DNA from: Acinetobacter populi
Lineage (GTDB): Bacteria > Pseudomonadota > Gammaproteobacteria > Pseudomonadales > Moraxellaceae
Direction: 5' to 3'
DNA: 64,000 bases
NCBI RefSeq assembly: GCF_002174125.1
Contig: NZ_NEXX01000002.1
Location: 310,001 to 374,000 of the forward strand
The notes beneath the pieces were generated by a model that saw only the letters and a list, made by a program, of their open reading frames with translations, was not told where the DNA came from and ran no database searches. Position numbers and translations under genes: made by a program. This document shows positions 56,001-64,000 of the stretch, in pieces; position 1 is the first letter of the stretch; each line of letters starts with the position of its first letter.

Positions 56001-57655
56001 AATTATCTGATTTTTCCAGCAATGACACAGCCAAAAAAACATCAGCAGTTACTTTATTGTGGGCATCTCAAACTGGTAATAGCGAAAGTCTGGCAGAATC
56101 TTTTGCCGAAAAAATCAAACAATCCGGTTATCAGGTCGCTATGCAGGAAATGAATGATTTTTCGATTCAGCAATTGAATAAAACCCAACATTTACTCTGT
56201 ATTAGCAGTACCTTTGGTGATGGTGACTCACCAGATAACGGGCAAAATTTCTGGAATGATTTAAACAGCCAGAAAGATCTGGATCTTAAAACCCTAAAAT
56301 ATAGCGTATTGGCACTGGGTGATCCAAACTATGATCAATTCTGTGGACATGGCAAACGTCTTGATCAAAAATTGGCTGAACTTGGGGCTTCACGAATTTT
56401 TGACCGCATCGATTGTGATACCGATTTTCAGGAAAAAGCTGAACAATGGTTATCCAGTGTATTATCCAAGTTAAATACTGAACCGACCAAAACGATTGAA
56501 TCCTCACCGCTAAAACCGGGAAAAATAAACTCAAATGCTCCGACTAAAGCGAAACCGTTTTACGCTCAGTTGATCTGTAACAAGCGACTTAATGCCGAAC
56601 ACTCCAATAAGGATATACGTTTATTTGCCTTTGATATCAAAGACTCTGGAATAAGTTATGAAGCAGGCGATGCACTTGGTGTTTGGCCTAAAAACTGTCC
56701 CGAACTGGTTGAAGAATTACTCAGCGTATGTAAATTATCCGGTGATAGTATCGTATCCAAAATTGACTTAGCCGAAATGCCATTACGGCAAGCATTGACT
56801 GAACGCTTTGAAATTGCCAAGCCACAAACCAAGGCACTGCAACTCATCGCGACAAAAGGACATTATCACTTTTTACAGGATTTACTCGATCAACCCGACA
56901 AATCTGAGTTAAAAAAATGGCTCTGGGGCAAACAACTGGTCGATATTCTGCATGAATTCCCGGTAAAACTGGCAACCAATGAGTTAATCGGGATCCTTGG
57001 TAATTTACAACCCCGTTTATATTCCATTGCGTCAAGTTCCGCTGCATATCCAAAGCAGATTCATCTGACCGTATCCGCAGTACGATATGACTGTCAGGGA
57101 CGTCAGCGCAAAGGGGTGTCTTCAACCTTTTTAGCGGATCGCGCGACAGATCAAACTGTGGCAATTTTCGTGCAAAAGTCTGCATCATTCCATCCGCCAG
57201 CGGACGGCAATCTACCATTAATCATGGTCGGACCGGGTACGGGTATTGCCCCTTTCCGCGGTTTCTTGCAACAACGTCAGGCACGCGGTGATCAAGGTAA
57301 AAACTGGCTGTTCTTTGGCGAACAATTTTCAGCGCATGATTTCTACTATCAGGATGAATTGCTGGAACTACAACAAAATGGCATTTTAACCCGTCTGGAT
57401 CTGGCATTTTCACGTGATCAGGAACAAAAGATTTATGTACAAGATCGCATGCGTGAGAATGGTGCAGAACTATGGCAGTGGCTACAACAGGGTGCATATT
57501 TCTGTGTCTGTGGTGATGCCAGTCGCATGGCAAAAGATGTGGATGCTGCATTAAAAGAAATTATTGCAACCCACGGTCAAATGTCTGAAGAACAAGCCAC
57601 CGAATATGTAATTGGCATGAGTCGTGAAAAACGTTATTTACGTGATGTGTATTGA
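53006..57655 (+). CDS. nasA: Assimilatory nitrate reductase fused to two flavodoxin domains and a CysJ-like reductase
   Basis: The 1549-residue protein reduces nitrate to nitrite with its own NAD(P)H-linked electron chain. Residues 1 to about 718 are a NasA/NarB-type molybdopterin oxidoreductase with a [4Fe-4S] site (CPYCGVGC, then GRLCTKG). A linker (718-857) holds two CysJ-like helical segments (EKLYLSGFIAALQ, HKLWVNGLLAGLF). Two tandem flavodoxin domains follow (about 858-1005 and 1015-1155), with WASQTGNSE and SSTFGDGDSPDNGQNFW in each. The C-terminal CysJ-type FAD/NADPH domain has RLYSIASSS, GPGTGIAPFRGFLQQR and the end EKRYLRDVY. ATG 53006 is chosen for AAGGTGA and the family N terminus. 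Fusions of this type are known in Acinetobacter; the second flavodoxin copy is unusual. Confidence 0.9.
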   Translation: MTKSIKTVCPYCGVGCGMILQVENNQVVKLAGDKNHPTNFGRLCTKGSSAHQALRQSGRLEKAYLRSVRNAEPAATAMDLAISQTAQRLRQIIDQDGANAVSFYVSGQMSIEAQYLINKLAKGFIGTNNIESNSRLCMASAGSGYKLSLGADGPPGSYQDFDHADVFFVIGANMADCHPILFLRLMDRVKKGAKLIVVDPRRNTTADKADLFMQIKPGTDLYLLNGLLHLLLKNNHIDHEFIQDYTEGWQQMPDFLEDYPPHLVAEKTGIAEEKIRQAAQWLGEADKFMTCWTMGLNQSTHGTWNTNAICNLHLATGQICKLGSGPFSLTGQPNAMGGREMGYMGPGLPGQRAVLAEKDRDFIENYWGIAKGTLTTNLGKGTIDMFERIKTGEIKACWIICTNPVATVANRQTVIDGLQHAELVITQDAFLETETNRYADILLPAALWAEAEGVMINSERNMTLMQKAIDPPGEALPDWQIISRIACEMGYADAFNYQSAAEVFDEIRGCSNPKTGYDLRGASHARLRETPLQWPCPPLDTEQGQQDRHPIRYLNDGISQPLLQPDEGKTRPRLIFPTERNKGIFFARPHLDPAEMPDETYPFILNTGRVQHQWHTLTKTGKIAMLNKLNSGPFVEINPEDAAQLSLKEKQPVEICSKRGKAILPAVITDRVLPGNCFAPFHWNDVYGENLAINAVTSDAIDPLSQQPEFKICAVQLSPVMVDTSSSIEELSADNQNQQETTALYADSSSSFAIPDSDMSNIHQIIASLIGLPPSTAPNLNDQEKLYLSGFIAALQHLAVPANSMPTLPDNAPISEQHKLWVNGLLAGLFARTSISQQPNTSATPTLQQIESTESKIKITLLWASQTGNSETLAESFVEKLKQANYDVLCYDMNNFSIQQLQHSEYLLCISSTFGDGDSPDNGQNFWNDLNSQKDLDLKTLKYSVLALGDPNYDQFCGHGKRLDQKLAELGAARISDRIDCDTDFEEKAEQWFNNILAKLSDFSSNDTAKKTSAVTLLWASQTGNSESLAESFAEKIKQSGYQVAMQEMNDFSIQQLNKTQHLLCISSTFGDGDSPDNGQNFWNDLNSQKDLDLKTLKYSVLALGDPNYDQFCGHGKRLDQKLAELGASRIFDRIDCDTDFQEKAEQWLSSVLSKLNTEPTKTIESSPLKPGKINSNAPTKAKPFYAQLICNKRLNAEHSNKDIRLFAFDIKDSGISYEAGDALGVWPKNCPELVEELLSVCKLSGDSIVSKIDLAEMPLRQALTERFEIAKPQTKALQLIATKGHYHFLQDLLDQPDKSELKKWLWGKQLVDILHEFPVKLATNELIGILGNLQPRLYSIASSSAAYPKQIHLTVSAVRYDCQGRQRKGVSSTFLADRATDQTVAIFVQKSASFHPPADGNLPLIMVGPGTGIAPFRGFLQQRQARGDQGKNWLFFGEQFSAHDFYYQDELLELQQNGILTRLDLAFSRDQEQKIYVQDRMRENGAELWQWLQQGAYFCVCGDASRMAKDVDAALKEIIATHGQMSEEQATEYVIGMSREKRYLRDVY

Positions 57656-57657
57656 TG

Positions 57658-59406
57658 CTAATGTGGATAATAAATCGCGACGATACCGACAATGATCAAT
57701 AGCAATAAAATTGCAGAAAGTGACTGCCAGAACCAGAGTGGATTTTTTGCCATTAAATGGCTATGCGCTTTACGCAAAAACTCCGGGTTGACATGTTTTA
57801 AATCATGAATAAATTCTGATAAGGCCTCATAACGTTGATCAGGATCAAGTTGCAAGGCTTTTTGTAAAGCAGCATCAAACCAGTCCGGAATATCTGGGCG
57901 ATATGCCTGAATACTTTGATAATGTAAGGTTTTAAGCTGCTTTTTGCTTCGACATTTGGCAATGTCAGTTGCATAAGGTAATTGCTTACACAGCAAATAA
58001 TAGGTCATTACAGCCAAAGAGAATTGGTCGGATCGGGTCGAGGAAAGTTGACCAATAAAATATTCTGGTGCCATATAGGCCAAAGTTCCCAGTGCGCGGT
58101 GAGCATGTTGTGGCTGGAATTCGGCAATCCCCTTGACTGAGCTTGAACCAAAATCAATCAGGGTGATGTGTTGTTGGGCATCAATCATGACATTTTCGGG
58201 ACGAATATCCTGATGCAATATTTCAAAGCGATGCATGACATTCAATCCCTTTGCCACCTGTGTAATAATTTCTACCACTTGGGCAATTTCGACTGGCTGT
58301 TTTTGTATGGCCAGCCACTGTGTCAGGGTCTGTCCATCTATATATTGCAGGGTATGATAAATAAAATTTTTGGGTCTAAAATGTGGATAAACTGCCAGTA
58401 CATGAGGATGATCAATACGCTTTGCCACCCATTCTTCCAAAAAGAATTGTTCCAGCAAACATTGATCCTGTTGTAAATCTGCACTGGGAACTTTTAGTAC
58501 CAGACTGGATTGCTGCACTTCATCATATGCCAGATATAAGCAACTGCGATGATTATGCCGTAAAATCTTTTGAATTTGATAGCCTTCAAAAGATTGCCCC
58601 ACCTCCAGATTTGGGGCAAAACTTAAATTCTGATATTCTGCACTAAAATTTCCATTACTCACATACGATATTGTCTGTACTTTAATGATTTGTATGGTTA
58701 AATTATCAGAACTCCCCTGCTCATATGCTGTTTCAACCAGTAATTTGGCTGCCTCATCGAGCTGCTGATGTTGTGTCAAAACATCAAGTATTATTGTTTT
58801 ATCCAGATATTCATAGGCACCATCTGTCATCAATATAAAAATGTCATCTGGATAAATCTCAACACTGCAATAATCTATCTCGACTTTTTGATTAACACCC
58901 AGCGCACGGCTTAAATAGCTTTCTTTTGAAGACAACCAAACCCGATGATCAATGGTTAACTGCTCAAGCTGACCAGACTGTAAACGATAAATTCTGGCAT
59001 CACCGATATGGAAAATATGTGCCTGATTGGCTTTTAAAATAAGGGCACTCAAGGTGCAAACATATCCCCGATCCTTATCAAACCGTCCCTGACTTTGCTG
59101 GGTTTGCGCATATAACCATGAATTACAAGCATTGATCACGCGTTCTGCCGAAGTTTTAACGCGCCAGGAATCCGGAGTAGAAAAATAATCGGATAGAAAA
59201 CTACTGACCGCGGTTTCACTGGCAATATGACTGACATTGCTACTACTGATCCCATCTGCAATGGCAAATGCCATACCTTTTTGTTGTAGCAAATAATTTT
59301 CGGCGAGACTTGCTCCATAAAAATCTTGATTTTCAGCTTTACGACCAGCATGCGAATATTGTCCTAACTGCACACTTAATTGCGAAAATTTACTGGTTTT
59401 AGGCAT
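57658..59406 (-). CDS. Bifunctional PP2C phosphatase / serine-threonine kinase, membrane-anchored
   Basis: The 582-residue protein has an N-terminal PP2C phosphatase domain (about 10-240; AENQDFYG, AIADGISSS, LMTDGAYEY). A protein kinase domain follows (about 270-545; VLKVPS lysine, HQDIRPENVMID in place of HRD...N, LIDFGSSSV). One C-terminal membrane helix is at about 557-578. Such proteins occur within nitrate assimilation loci of Pseudomonas and Acinetobacter, but their targets are not established. It is convergent with the nitrate reductase gene, with only 2 bp between stop codons, and lies downstream of nirC on the minus strand. Confidence 0.88.
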   Translation of the reverse strand: MPKTSKFSQLSVQLGQYSHAGRKAENQDFYGASLAENYLLQQKGMAFAIADGISSSNVSHIASETAVSSFLSDYFSTPDSWRVKTSAERVINACNSWLYAQTQQSQGRFDKDRGYVCTLSALILKANQAHIFHIGDARIYRLQSGQLEQLTIDHRVWLSSKESYLSRALGVNQKVEIDYCSVEIYPDDIFILMTDGAYEYLDKTIILDVLTQHQQLDEAAKLLVETAYEQGSSDNLTIQIIKVQTISYVSNGNFSAEYQNLSFAPNLEVGQSFEGYQIQKILRHNHRSCLYLAYDEVQQSSLVLKVPSADLQQDQCLLEQFFLEEWVAKRIDHPHVLAVYPHFRPKNFIYHTLQYIDGQTLTQWLAIQKQPVEIAQVVEIITQVAKGLNVMHRFEILHQDIRPENVMIDAQQHITLIDFGSSSVKGIAEFQPQHAHRALGTLAYMAPEYFIGQLSSTRSDQFSLAVMTYYLLCKQLPYATDIAKCRSKKQLKTLHYQSIQAYRPDIPDWFDAALQKALQLDPDQRYEALSEFIHDLKHVNPEFLRKAHSHLMAKNPLWFWQSLSAILLLLIIVGIVAIYYPH

Positions 59407-59486
59407 CTATCAATACTCGATTTTACTGGATAATGAATGTTATCAATGGGACAAATCCTTATCCCATTTTAATGGTTATGCATCGA

Positions 59487-60296
59487 TTAGAATTGACGTT
59501 TTGGCGCAGTTCTTACATGGGTAACATAAAGTGCAAGCCCAGTCATCAGAAAACCACCGACCAAATTACCTAAGGCAACAGGAATTTCATTCCATAACAA
59601 ATAGTCCATGATAGAAAAATCACCGCCCAGCATCATTGCAAATGGAAATAAGAACATATTCACCACCGAATGTTCAAAGCCCATGGCAAAGAACAGCATG
59701 ACAGGCATCCACATGGCAATAAATTTACCACTCACGCTGGTAGAAATCATTGCACCGACCACTGCAAGTGAAACCATCCAGTTACATAACATGCCACGAA
59801 TAAAAATTGTGATCCAGCCTTGTATCCCATGTGCTTTATAGCCTAAAGTCCTGTTTTCACCAATATGGGCAATTTTATTACCCGCCGCATCAGGTTCGGT
59901 GGAAAATCCATAGGTAAAAACAAATGCCATCAACACAGCAATAATCAGTGCCCCAATAAAATTACCAACAAATACCAGACCCCAATTTTTAAAGATCCTT
60001 GCCCATGTCACGCCGGGGCGCTTATCCAGCCATGCTAACGGTGTCAACATAAAAACACCTGTTACCAGATCATAACCCAGCAAATAAATCATACATAAAC
60101 CAACCGGGAATAATAGCGCACCAACCAGTGGATAACCGGTCTGAATACCCATGCTGATTGCTAACACTGCTGCAATTGCCAGAATTGCACCAGCCATAAT
60201 TCCTCTGATTAATACATCTCTGGTTGCCATGTGCAATTTTGATTCGCCAGCATCAACTATTTTGGTTGAGAACTCGGATGGCGCAAGATAGGACAT
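59487..60296 (-). CDS. nirC: Formate/nitrite transporter (FNT) family channel, nitrite type
   Basis: The 269-residue protein has six membrane helices and FNT-family features (LFPVGLCMIYLLGYDLVTGV, NWGLVFVGNFIGALI, GILCNWMVSLAVVGA-like segment, GFEHSVVNMFLFPFAMMLGG). FNT pentamers move nitrite or formate anions across the inner membrane. Between a nitrite reductase module and the kinase/phosphatase gene, nitrite is the likely substrate. A loop of about 25 residues between helices 3 and 4 (FSTEPDAAGNKIAHIGEN) is longer than usual. Confidence 0.88.
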   Translation of the reverse strand: MSYLAPSEFSTKIVDAGESKLHMATRDVLIRGIMAGAILAIAAVLAISMGIQTGYPLVGALLFPVGLCMIYLLGYDLVTGVFMLTPLAWLDKRPGVTWARIFKNWGLVFVGNFIGALIIAVLMAFVFTYGFSTEPDAAGNKIAHIGENRTLGYKAHGIQGWITIFIRGMLCNWMVSLAVVGAMISTSVSGKFIAMWMPVMLFFAMGFEHSVVNMFLFPFAMMLGGDFSIMDYLLWNEIPVALGNLVGGFLMTGLALYVTHVRTAPKRQF

Positions 60297-60341
60297 AATT
60301 TTTCACCTCGGTTTATTTTAATCTTCATCAAATACAGACAT

Positions 60342-60376
60342 AAAAAAACGCCTAAAGCATCTTTCAGCTTTAGGCG
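60342..60376 (-). terminator. Terminator after the NirD-FAD gene
   Basis: CGCCTAAAGC (60349-60358) and GCTTTAGGCG (60367-60376) pair perfectly around an 8-base loop; on the minus strand the stem is followed by T7. It separates the nitrite reductase genes from nirC. Confidence 0.85.
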
Positions 60377-60488
60377 CCATTGCCTGATATCAAATGAGAT
60401 CAATATGGTTTTAATCTTGGCATCGTTGCCAAATACATATTAAATAAAGCAAATAACGTGCCATATTAATATATTTCTAATGCAATCA

Positions 60489-62093
60489 TTAACCGGCCTG
60501 TTTTAAGGCAAAATCGCGGCCATACAACAGTTTATTGCGGAACTGCTTGACTGACGTCTGATCACTAATTAATTCCGCATACCATGCACCATCTTCGGTA
60601 TCACCAAATAAGACTGCACCGATCATTTTGTCATCGCGAAGAATCAACCGTTTATAAATTTGTCGTTTTTCATCATGCAAAATAATATCTTCAACCTCAT
60701 TTTGTGCTTCGATATTACCTGCTGAAAACACATCCACACCACTGACTTTAAGCTGGGTCGGCGTAGGCACTGTTTTAAAGGTTAAACTGCCGTGCTCTGC
60801 CAAATGTTGTGCGCACACAAATGCCTGTCCCCATAAAGGTTCAACCAGTCCAAATGTGGTGCCGTTATACTCGATACATTCACCCACGGCATAAATGCTA
60901 GGATCAAAAGTCTGCATGGTAGCATTTACCACGATGCCACGATTACAACGTAACCCAGCATTTTGCGCCAGTGTCATATTGGCACGAATACCAACAGCAA
61001 ACACCACCAAATCGGCTGGCAATTGCGTACCATCTGCCAGACGTACAGCAGTCACCTGTCCGTCCTGCCCGATAATTTCCTCGGTTGAGGCTTTGGTAAT
61101 GATTTTTATGCCTTTGGCCTGAATACTTTTGCGTAGCATCTCGCTGGCACGTTGATCCAGTTGCCGCTCCATAATCCGATCCATCAAATGTAACACCGTA
61201 ACATTCATGCCACGTTGTTTTAAACCATAAGCTGCTTCTAATCCCAGCAATCCACCACCAATCACAATGGCATTTTGCTTATGCTGGCTTAATTCAATCA
61301 TTTGATTGACATCATAAATATCACGAAAACTGAGCACGCCTTTTAGATCATTGCCTTTAATCGGTGGCATAAACGGACGTGAACCTGTCGCTAGAATCAG
61401 ACGGTCATAGGGAACCTCTAGACCTGATTTGGTTATGACAGTCTTATGACTTCGATCAATCCTGACTGCCAGATCACCGCCAATAAAACGGATATTTTTT
61501 TCTTTATACCATTCCGGTGAATGCAGCATGATTTGTTCAATGGTCTTTTCACCTGACAACACCGGTGACAACATAATACGATTATAGTTGCCCCATGGTT
61601 CTTCACCAATCACGGTAATCTCATATAAATCAGGCGCAATATCCAGTAAATCTTCCAGACAACGCATTCCCGCCAGACCATTGCCCACCAATACCAGTTT
61701 GTGCTTGCTTTGTTGTGTGGCGATTCTGGTTAAATAGGTTTTTTGTGGCACAGGCGATACCCAAACATCACCATCCTCCACTTTGCAGGGATACACTGTT
61801 AAATGTTGATCGGCATCTTCCAGACAACGTCCGGTTGCCAAACTAAAATGCTGTTTGTAAATGGGTGAAGCAATCACTCGTTCACCCTGAATATCGCCAA
61901 TAATGCCGCGTGACATGACATTTGCGCCACTAAATGGATCATGATTACTCAAGGCATAAATCCTTTGTTCATCACCGACCCGAAATAAGGCAATTTGCTG
62001 ATCATTGATCAAGGCACAAACGCCTGTATTGGGCTGAATCTGGATTAACTGACAAATACGTTGCCAGTCTAAATCTTGTGCAAATTGTGTCAT
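60489..62093 (-). CDS. NirD-like domain fused to a NirB-type FAD-dependent oxidoreductase
   Basis: The 534-residue protein has an N-terminal NirD (Rieske-like fold without visible Fe-S ligands) domain, about 1-112 (YALSNHDPFSGANVMSRG, SPIYKQHFSLATGRCLED). A pyridine nucleotide-disulfide oxidoreductase module follows, about 130-534, with FAD motif VLVGNGLAGMR, NAD motif IVIGGGLLGLEAAYGLKQR and the second FAD motif at IYAVGECIEYNG. The ATG at 62093 has GGAGGAG upstream and lies 22 bp after nirB. The oxidoreductase part repeats the module already in NirB, so it may feed electrons from NAD(P)H to the nitrite reductase complex. Annotated in relatives simply as FAD-dependent oxidoreductase or NasB/NirD. 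Confidence 0.85.
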   Translation of the reverse strand: MTQFAQDLDWQRICQLIQIQPNTGVCALINDQQIALFRVGDEQRIYALSNHDPFSGANVMSRGIIGDIQGERVIASPIYKQHFSLATGRCLEDADQHLTVYPCKVEDGDVWVSPVPQKTYLTRIATQQSKHKLVLVGNGLAGMRCLEDLLDIAPDLYEITVIGEEPWGNYNRIMLSPVLSGEKTIEQIMLHSPEWYKEKNIRFIGGDLAVRIDRSHKTVITKSGLEVPYDRLILATGSRPFMPPIKGNDLKGVLSFRDIYDVNQMIELSQHKQNAIVIGGGLLGLEAAYGLKQRGMNVTVLHLMDRIMERQLDQRASEMLRKSIQAKGIKIITKASTEEIIGQDGQVTAVRLADGTQLPADLVVFAVGIRANMTLAQNAGLRCNRGIVVNATMQTFDPSIYAVGECIEYNGTTFGLVEPLWGQAFVCAQHLAEHGSLTFKTVPTPTQLKVSGVDVFSAGNIEAQNEVEDIILHDEKRQIYKRLILRDDKMIGAVLFGDTEDGAWYAELISDQTSVKQFRNKLLYGRDFALKQAG

Positions 62094-62115
62094 CTCTATA
62101 TCTCCTCCAGTTGCC

Positions 62116-64000
62116 CTAAACGCTCGACACTGCAATGCGTTTTTCGTCCCGTTCCTGTGGTTTTAATGGACGAATTTGTCCACGCTCTTCGGTAAACTGA
62201 ATGTGCGGATCGGCTTGCTTCGAGTTAATGAAGGTCTGGAATCTTGCACGTACAGCAGGATCGGTGACCGCGGTTTTCCATTCGTCCTGATAGGTATCAA
62301 CAATATGTGCCATACGCTGTTCCAGATCTGCTGCCACCCCTAGGCTGTCCTTGACAATCACATCCTTGAGATAATCCAGTCCGCCTTCCAGATTGTCACG
62401 CCAGACACTAGTCCGTTGTAAGCGGTCTGCGGTTTGGATATAGAACATAAAGAAACGGTCGATATAGCGAATTAAAGTTTCGGTATCCAGATCCGAGGCC
62501 AGCAATTCGGCATGTCGTGGTTTCATGCCACCATTACCACAGACATAGAGGTTCCAGCCTTTTTCGGTGGCAATAATACCGACATCCTTGCCCTGTGCTT
62601 CGGCACATTCACGGGTACAACCCGATACCGCCATTTTTAATTTATGCGGTGAACGCAAGCCTTTGTAACGATTTTCCAGAAAAATTGCCAAACCGACAGA
62701 ATCATCTACACCATAGCGACACCACGTACTGCCCACACAGGATTTTACTGTACGCAGCGATTTACCATAGGCATGTCCAGTTTCAAACCCTGCGGCAATC
62801 AACTCCTCCCAAATAAATGGTAATTGATGCACCTGTGCACCAAACATATCCACCCGTTGCCCACCAGTAATTTTGGTATATAAACCATATTTTTTGGCAA
62901 TCTGCCCGACTGCAATCAAACCATCTGGAGTGACTTCGCCACCTGCCATACGTGGCACTACGGAATAAGAACCATCTTTTTGAATGTTGCCAAGAAAATA
63001 ATCATTACTGTCCTGCAAACCTGCATGATCTTTTTTCAGGACAAAATCATTCCAGCATGATGCCAAAATATTGGCGACAGTCGGTTTACAAATATCACAG
63101 CCCAAACCATGTCCATGTTGTTCAATCAAGGCATCAAAGGATTTGATCTCATGTACACGCACTAGGTGATAAAGTTCCTGACGTGAATATGGGAAATGCT
63201 CACAAAGATGATTATTAACCGCAACACCTTGTCGCTGTAATTCGGATTTCAGCACCTGAGTGACTAAAGGTGTACATCCCCCACAGGCTGTCGCAGCTTT
63301 GGTACATTTTTTCAATGCACCTAAAGAAGTCGAACCACTGGCAATCGCTTCACATAAATCGGCTTTTGATACGTTATTACAGGAACAAATAGTAGCTGAA
63401 TCCGGTAGTAAATCGACACCAGTTCCTCCTGCCTTGACATTGCTGCCACCATATTGCGGAACAATCAAACTATCTGGATGCTCTGGCAAATCCATGCCGT
63501 TTAGCATCATTTGCAAAAGTTCGCTGTATTCTTTGGCATCACCGACCAAAACTGCACCCAGTAGTTTTTTACTTTCCTTGCACACCACAATTTTTTTATA
63601 GACTTGAGTTTGCTCATCATTATAAAAATAACTGATGGCGGTTGGCTGGGTCGCATGTGCATCACCAATTGATGCCACGTCTACACCCATCAGCTTGAGC
63701 TTGGTACTCATATCTGCACCGGTAAATGGTGCAGTATCCTGTTGCAATATATGCTTTGCAGCAACCCGAGCCATATCATAGCCCGGAGCAACTAAGCCAA
63801 AAATTTTGCCTTGCCAGAGAGCACATTCCCCAATGGCATAAATATCGTCATCAGAAGTCTGACAATAATCATTGACCACAATACCGCCACGCTCACCAAT
63901 TGCCAGTTCTGCCTGCCGTGCCAGTTCATCACGCGGACGAATCCCTGCGGAAAATACGATTAAATCGGTTTCTAGTTCGGAACCATCAGCAAAATTCATT
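62116..64000 (-). CDS. nirB: Assimilatory nitrite reductase large subunit NirB (5' end outside window)
   Basis: At least 627 residues are visible. The end of the FAD/NAD module comes first (DDIYAIGECALWQGKIFG). A BFD-like [2Fe-2S] domain follows (ATICSCNNVSKADLCEAI, CGGCTPLV). Then come the sulfite/nitrite reductase ferredoxin-like half domain and the siroheme/[4Fe-4S] domain with VKSCVGSTWCRYGV and SGCTRECAEAQGKD. It reduces nitrite to ammonia with NAD(P)H. The frame is open to the right edge, so the N-terminal FAD part is cut. It leads the operon nirB - NirD/FAD fusion on the minus strand. Confidence 0.93.
   Translation of the reverse strand, partial: MNFADGSELETDLIVFSAGIRPRDELARQAELAIGERGGIVVNDYCQTSDDDIYAIGECALWQGKIFGLVAPGYDMARVAAKHILQQDTAPFTGADMSTKLKLMGVDVASIGDAHATQPTAISYFYNDEQTQVYKKIVVCKESKKLLGAVLVGDAKEYSELLQMMLNGMDLPEHPDSLIVPQYGGSNVKAGGTGVDLLPDSATICSCNNVSKADLCEAIASGSTSLGALKKCTKAATACGGCTPLVTQVLKSELQRQGVAVNNHLCEHFPYSRQELYHLVRVHEIKSFDALIEQHGHGLGCDICKPTVANILASCWNDFVLKKDHAGLQDSNDYFLGNIQKDGSYSVVPRMAGGEVTPDGLIAVGQIAKKYGLYTKITGGQRVDMFGAQVHQLPFIWEELIAAGFETGHAYGKSLRTVKSCVGSTWCRYGVDDSVGLAIFLENRYKGLRSPHKLKMAVSGCTRECAEAQGKDVGIIATEKGWNLYVCGNGGMKPRHAELLASDLDTETLIRYIDRFFMFYIQTADRLQRTSVWRDNLEGGLDYLKDVIVKDSLGVAADLEQRMAHIVDTYQDEWKTAVTDPAVRARFQTFINSKQADPHIQFTEERGQIRPLKPQERDEKRIAVSSV

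Overview
The window looks like a chromosomal segment of an Acinetobacter species. It is AT-rich (roughly 40 % G+C by eye). The gene orders rpsF-rpsR-rplI-dnaB-alr and kdsD-kdsC-lptC-lptA-lptB, the family 2A encapsulin operon and the nitrate reductase/flavoprotein fusion fit that genus. This assignment rests on recognised protein families and gene order; no database search was possible.

Layout. 1-4810: end of a GAF-type regulator, ribosomal proteins S6, S18 and L9, DnaB helicase and alanine racemase. 4973-9786: a sulfur nanocompartment operon, made of a rhodanese (broken here by an in-frame stop), a serine O-acetyltransferase, a family 2A encapsulin shell and a cysteine desulfurase with a long disordered N-terminal cargo domain. 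9937-16271: a convergent sulfonate/cysteine-sulfur cluster, made of a four-domain rhodanese, cysteine dioxygenase, two lipoprotein binding proteins, an FMN-dependent alkanesulfonate-type monooxygenase and a LysR regulator. Sulfur acquisition, cysteine breakdown and sulfur storage therefore lie side by side. 16529-33311: ordinary chromosomal genes (DUF3465 protein, serine hydrolase, transaldolase, two tandem ketoacyl synthase III paralogues, HrpA, AhpC, an EamA transporter, the kdsDC-lptCAB lipopolysaccharide operon and CysS).

33386-47625: a tRNA-Gly(GCC) gene carries an integrated element of 14,158 bp bounded by a perfect 51-bp direct repeat (attL 33417-33467, attR 47575-47625). It starts with a tyrosine integrase and holds a lysis pair and a tail-spike gene with a one-base frameshift at a T7 run. 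The rest is strongly decayed: a truncated internal virion protein, a family A DNA polymerase lacking its C terminus, two separate SIR2 fragments, an ATPase stub, an IS3 remnant, an internally deleted IS66 element, and an RNA-repair cassette (rtcB scrambled in two orientations, DIP1984-family gene intact, rtcA with a deletion). No capsid, portal or terminase gene is present, so this is a defective prophage or composite island.

47689-64000: aspartate ammonia-lyase with a divergent LysR gene, an oleate hydratase, then a nitrate assimilation locus. The nitrate locus has a 1549-residue molybdopterin nitrate reductase fused to two near-identical flavodoxin domains and a CysJ-like reductase, preceded by a sigma-54-type promoter match. 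It also has a phosphatase/kinase protein, a NirC-type channel, a NirD-FAD oxidoreductase fusion, and NirB running off the window end.
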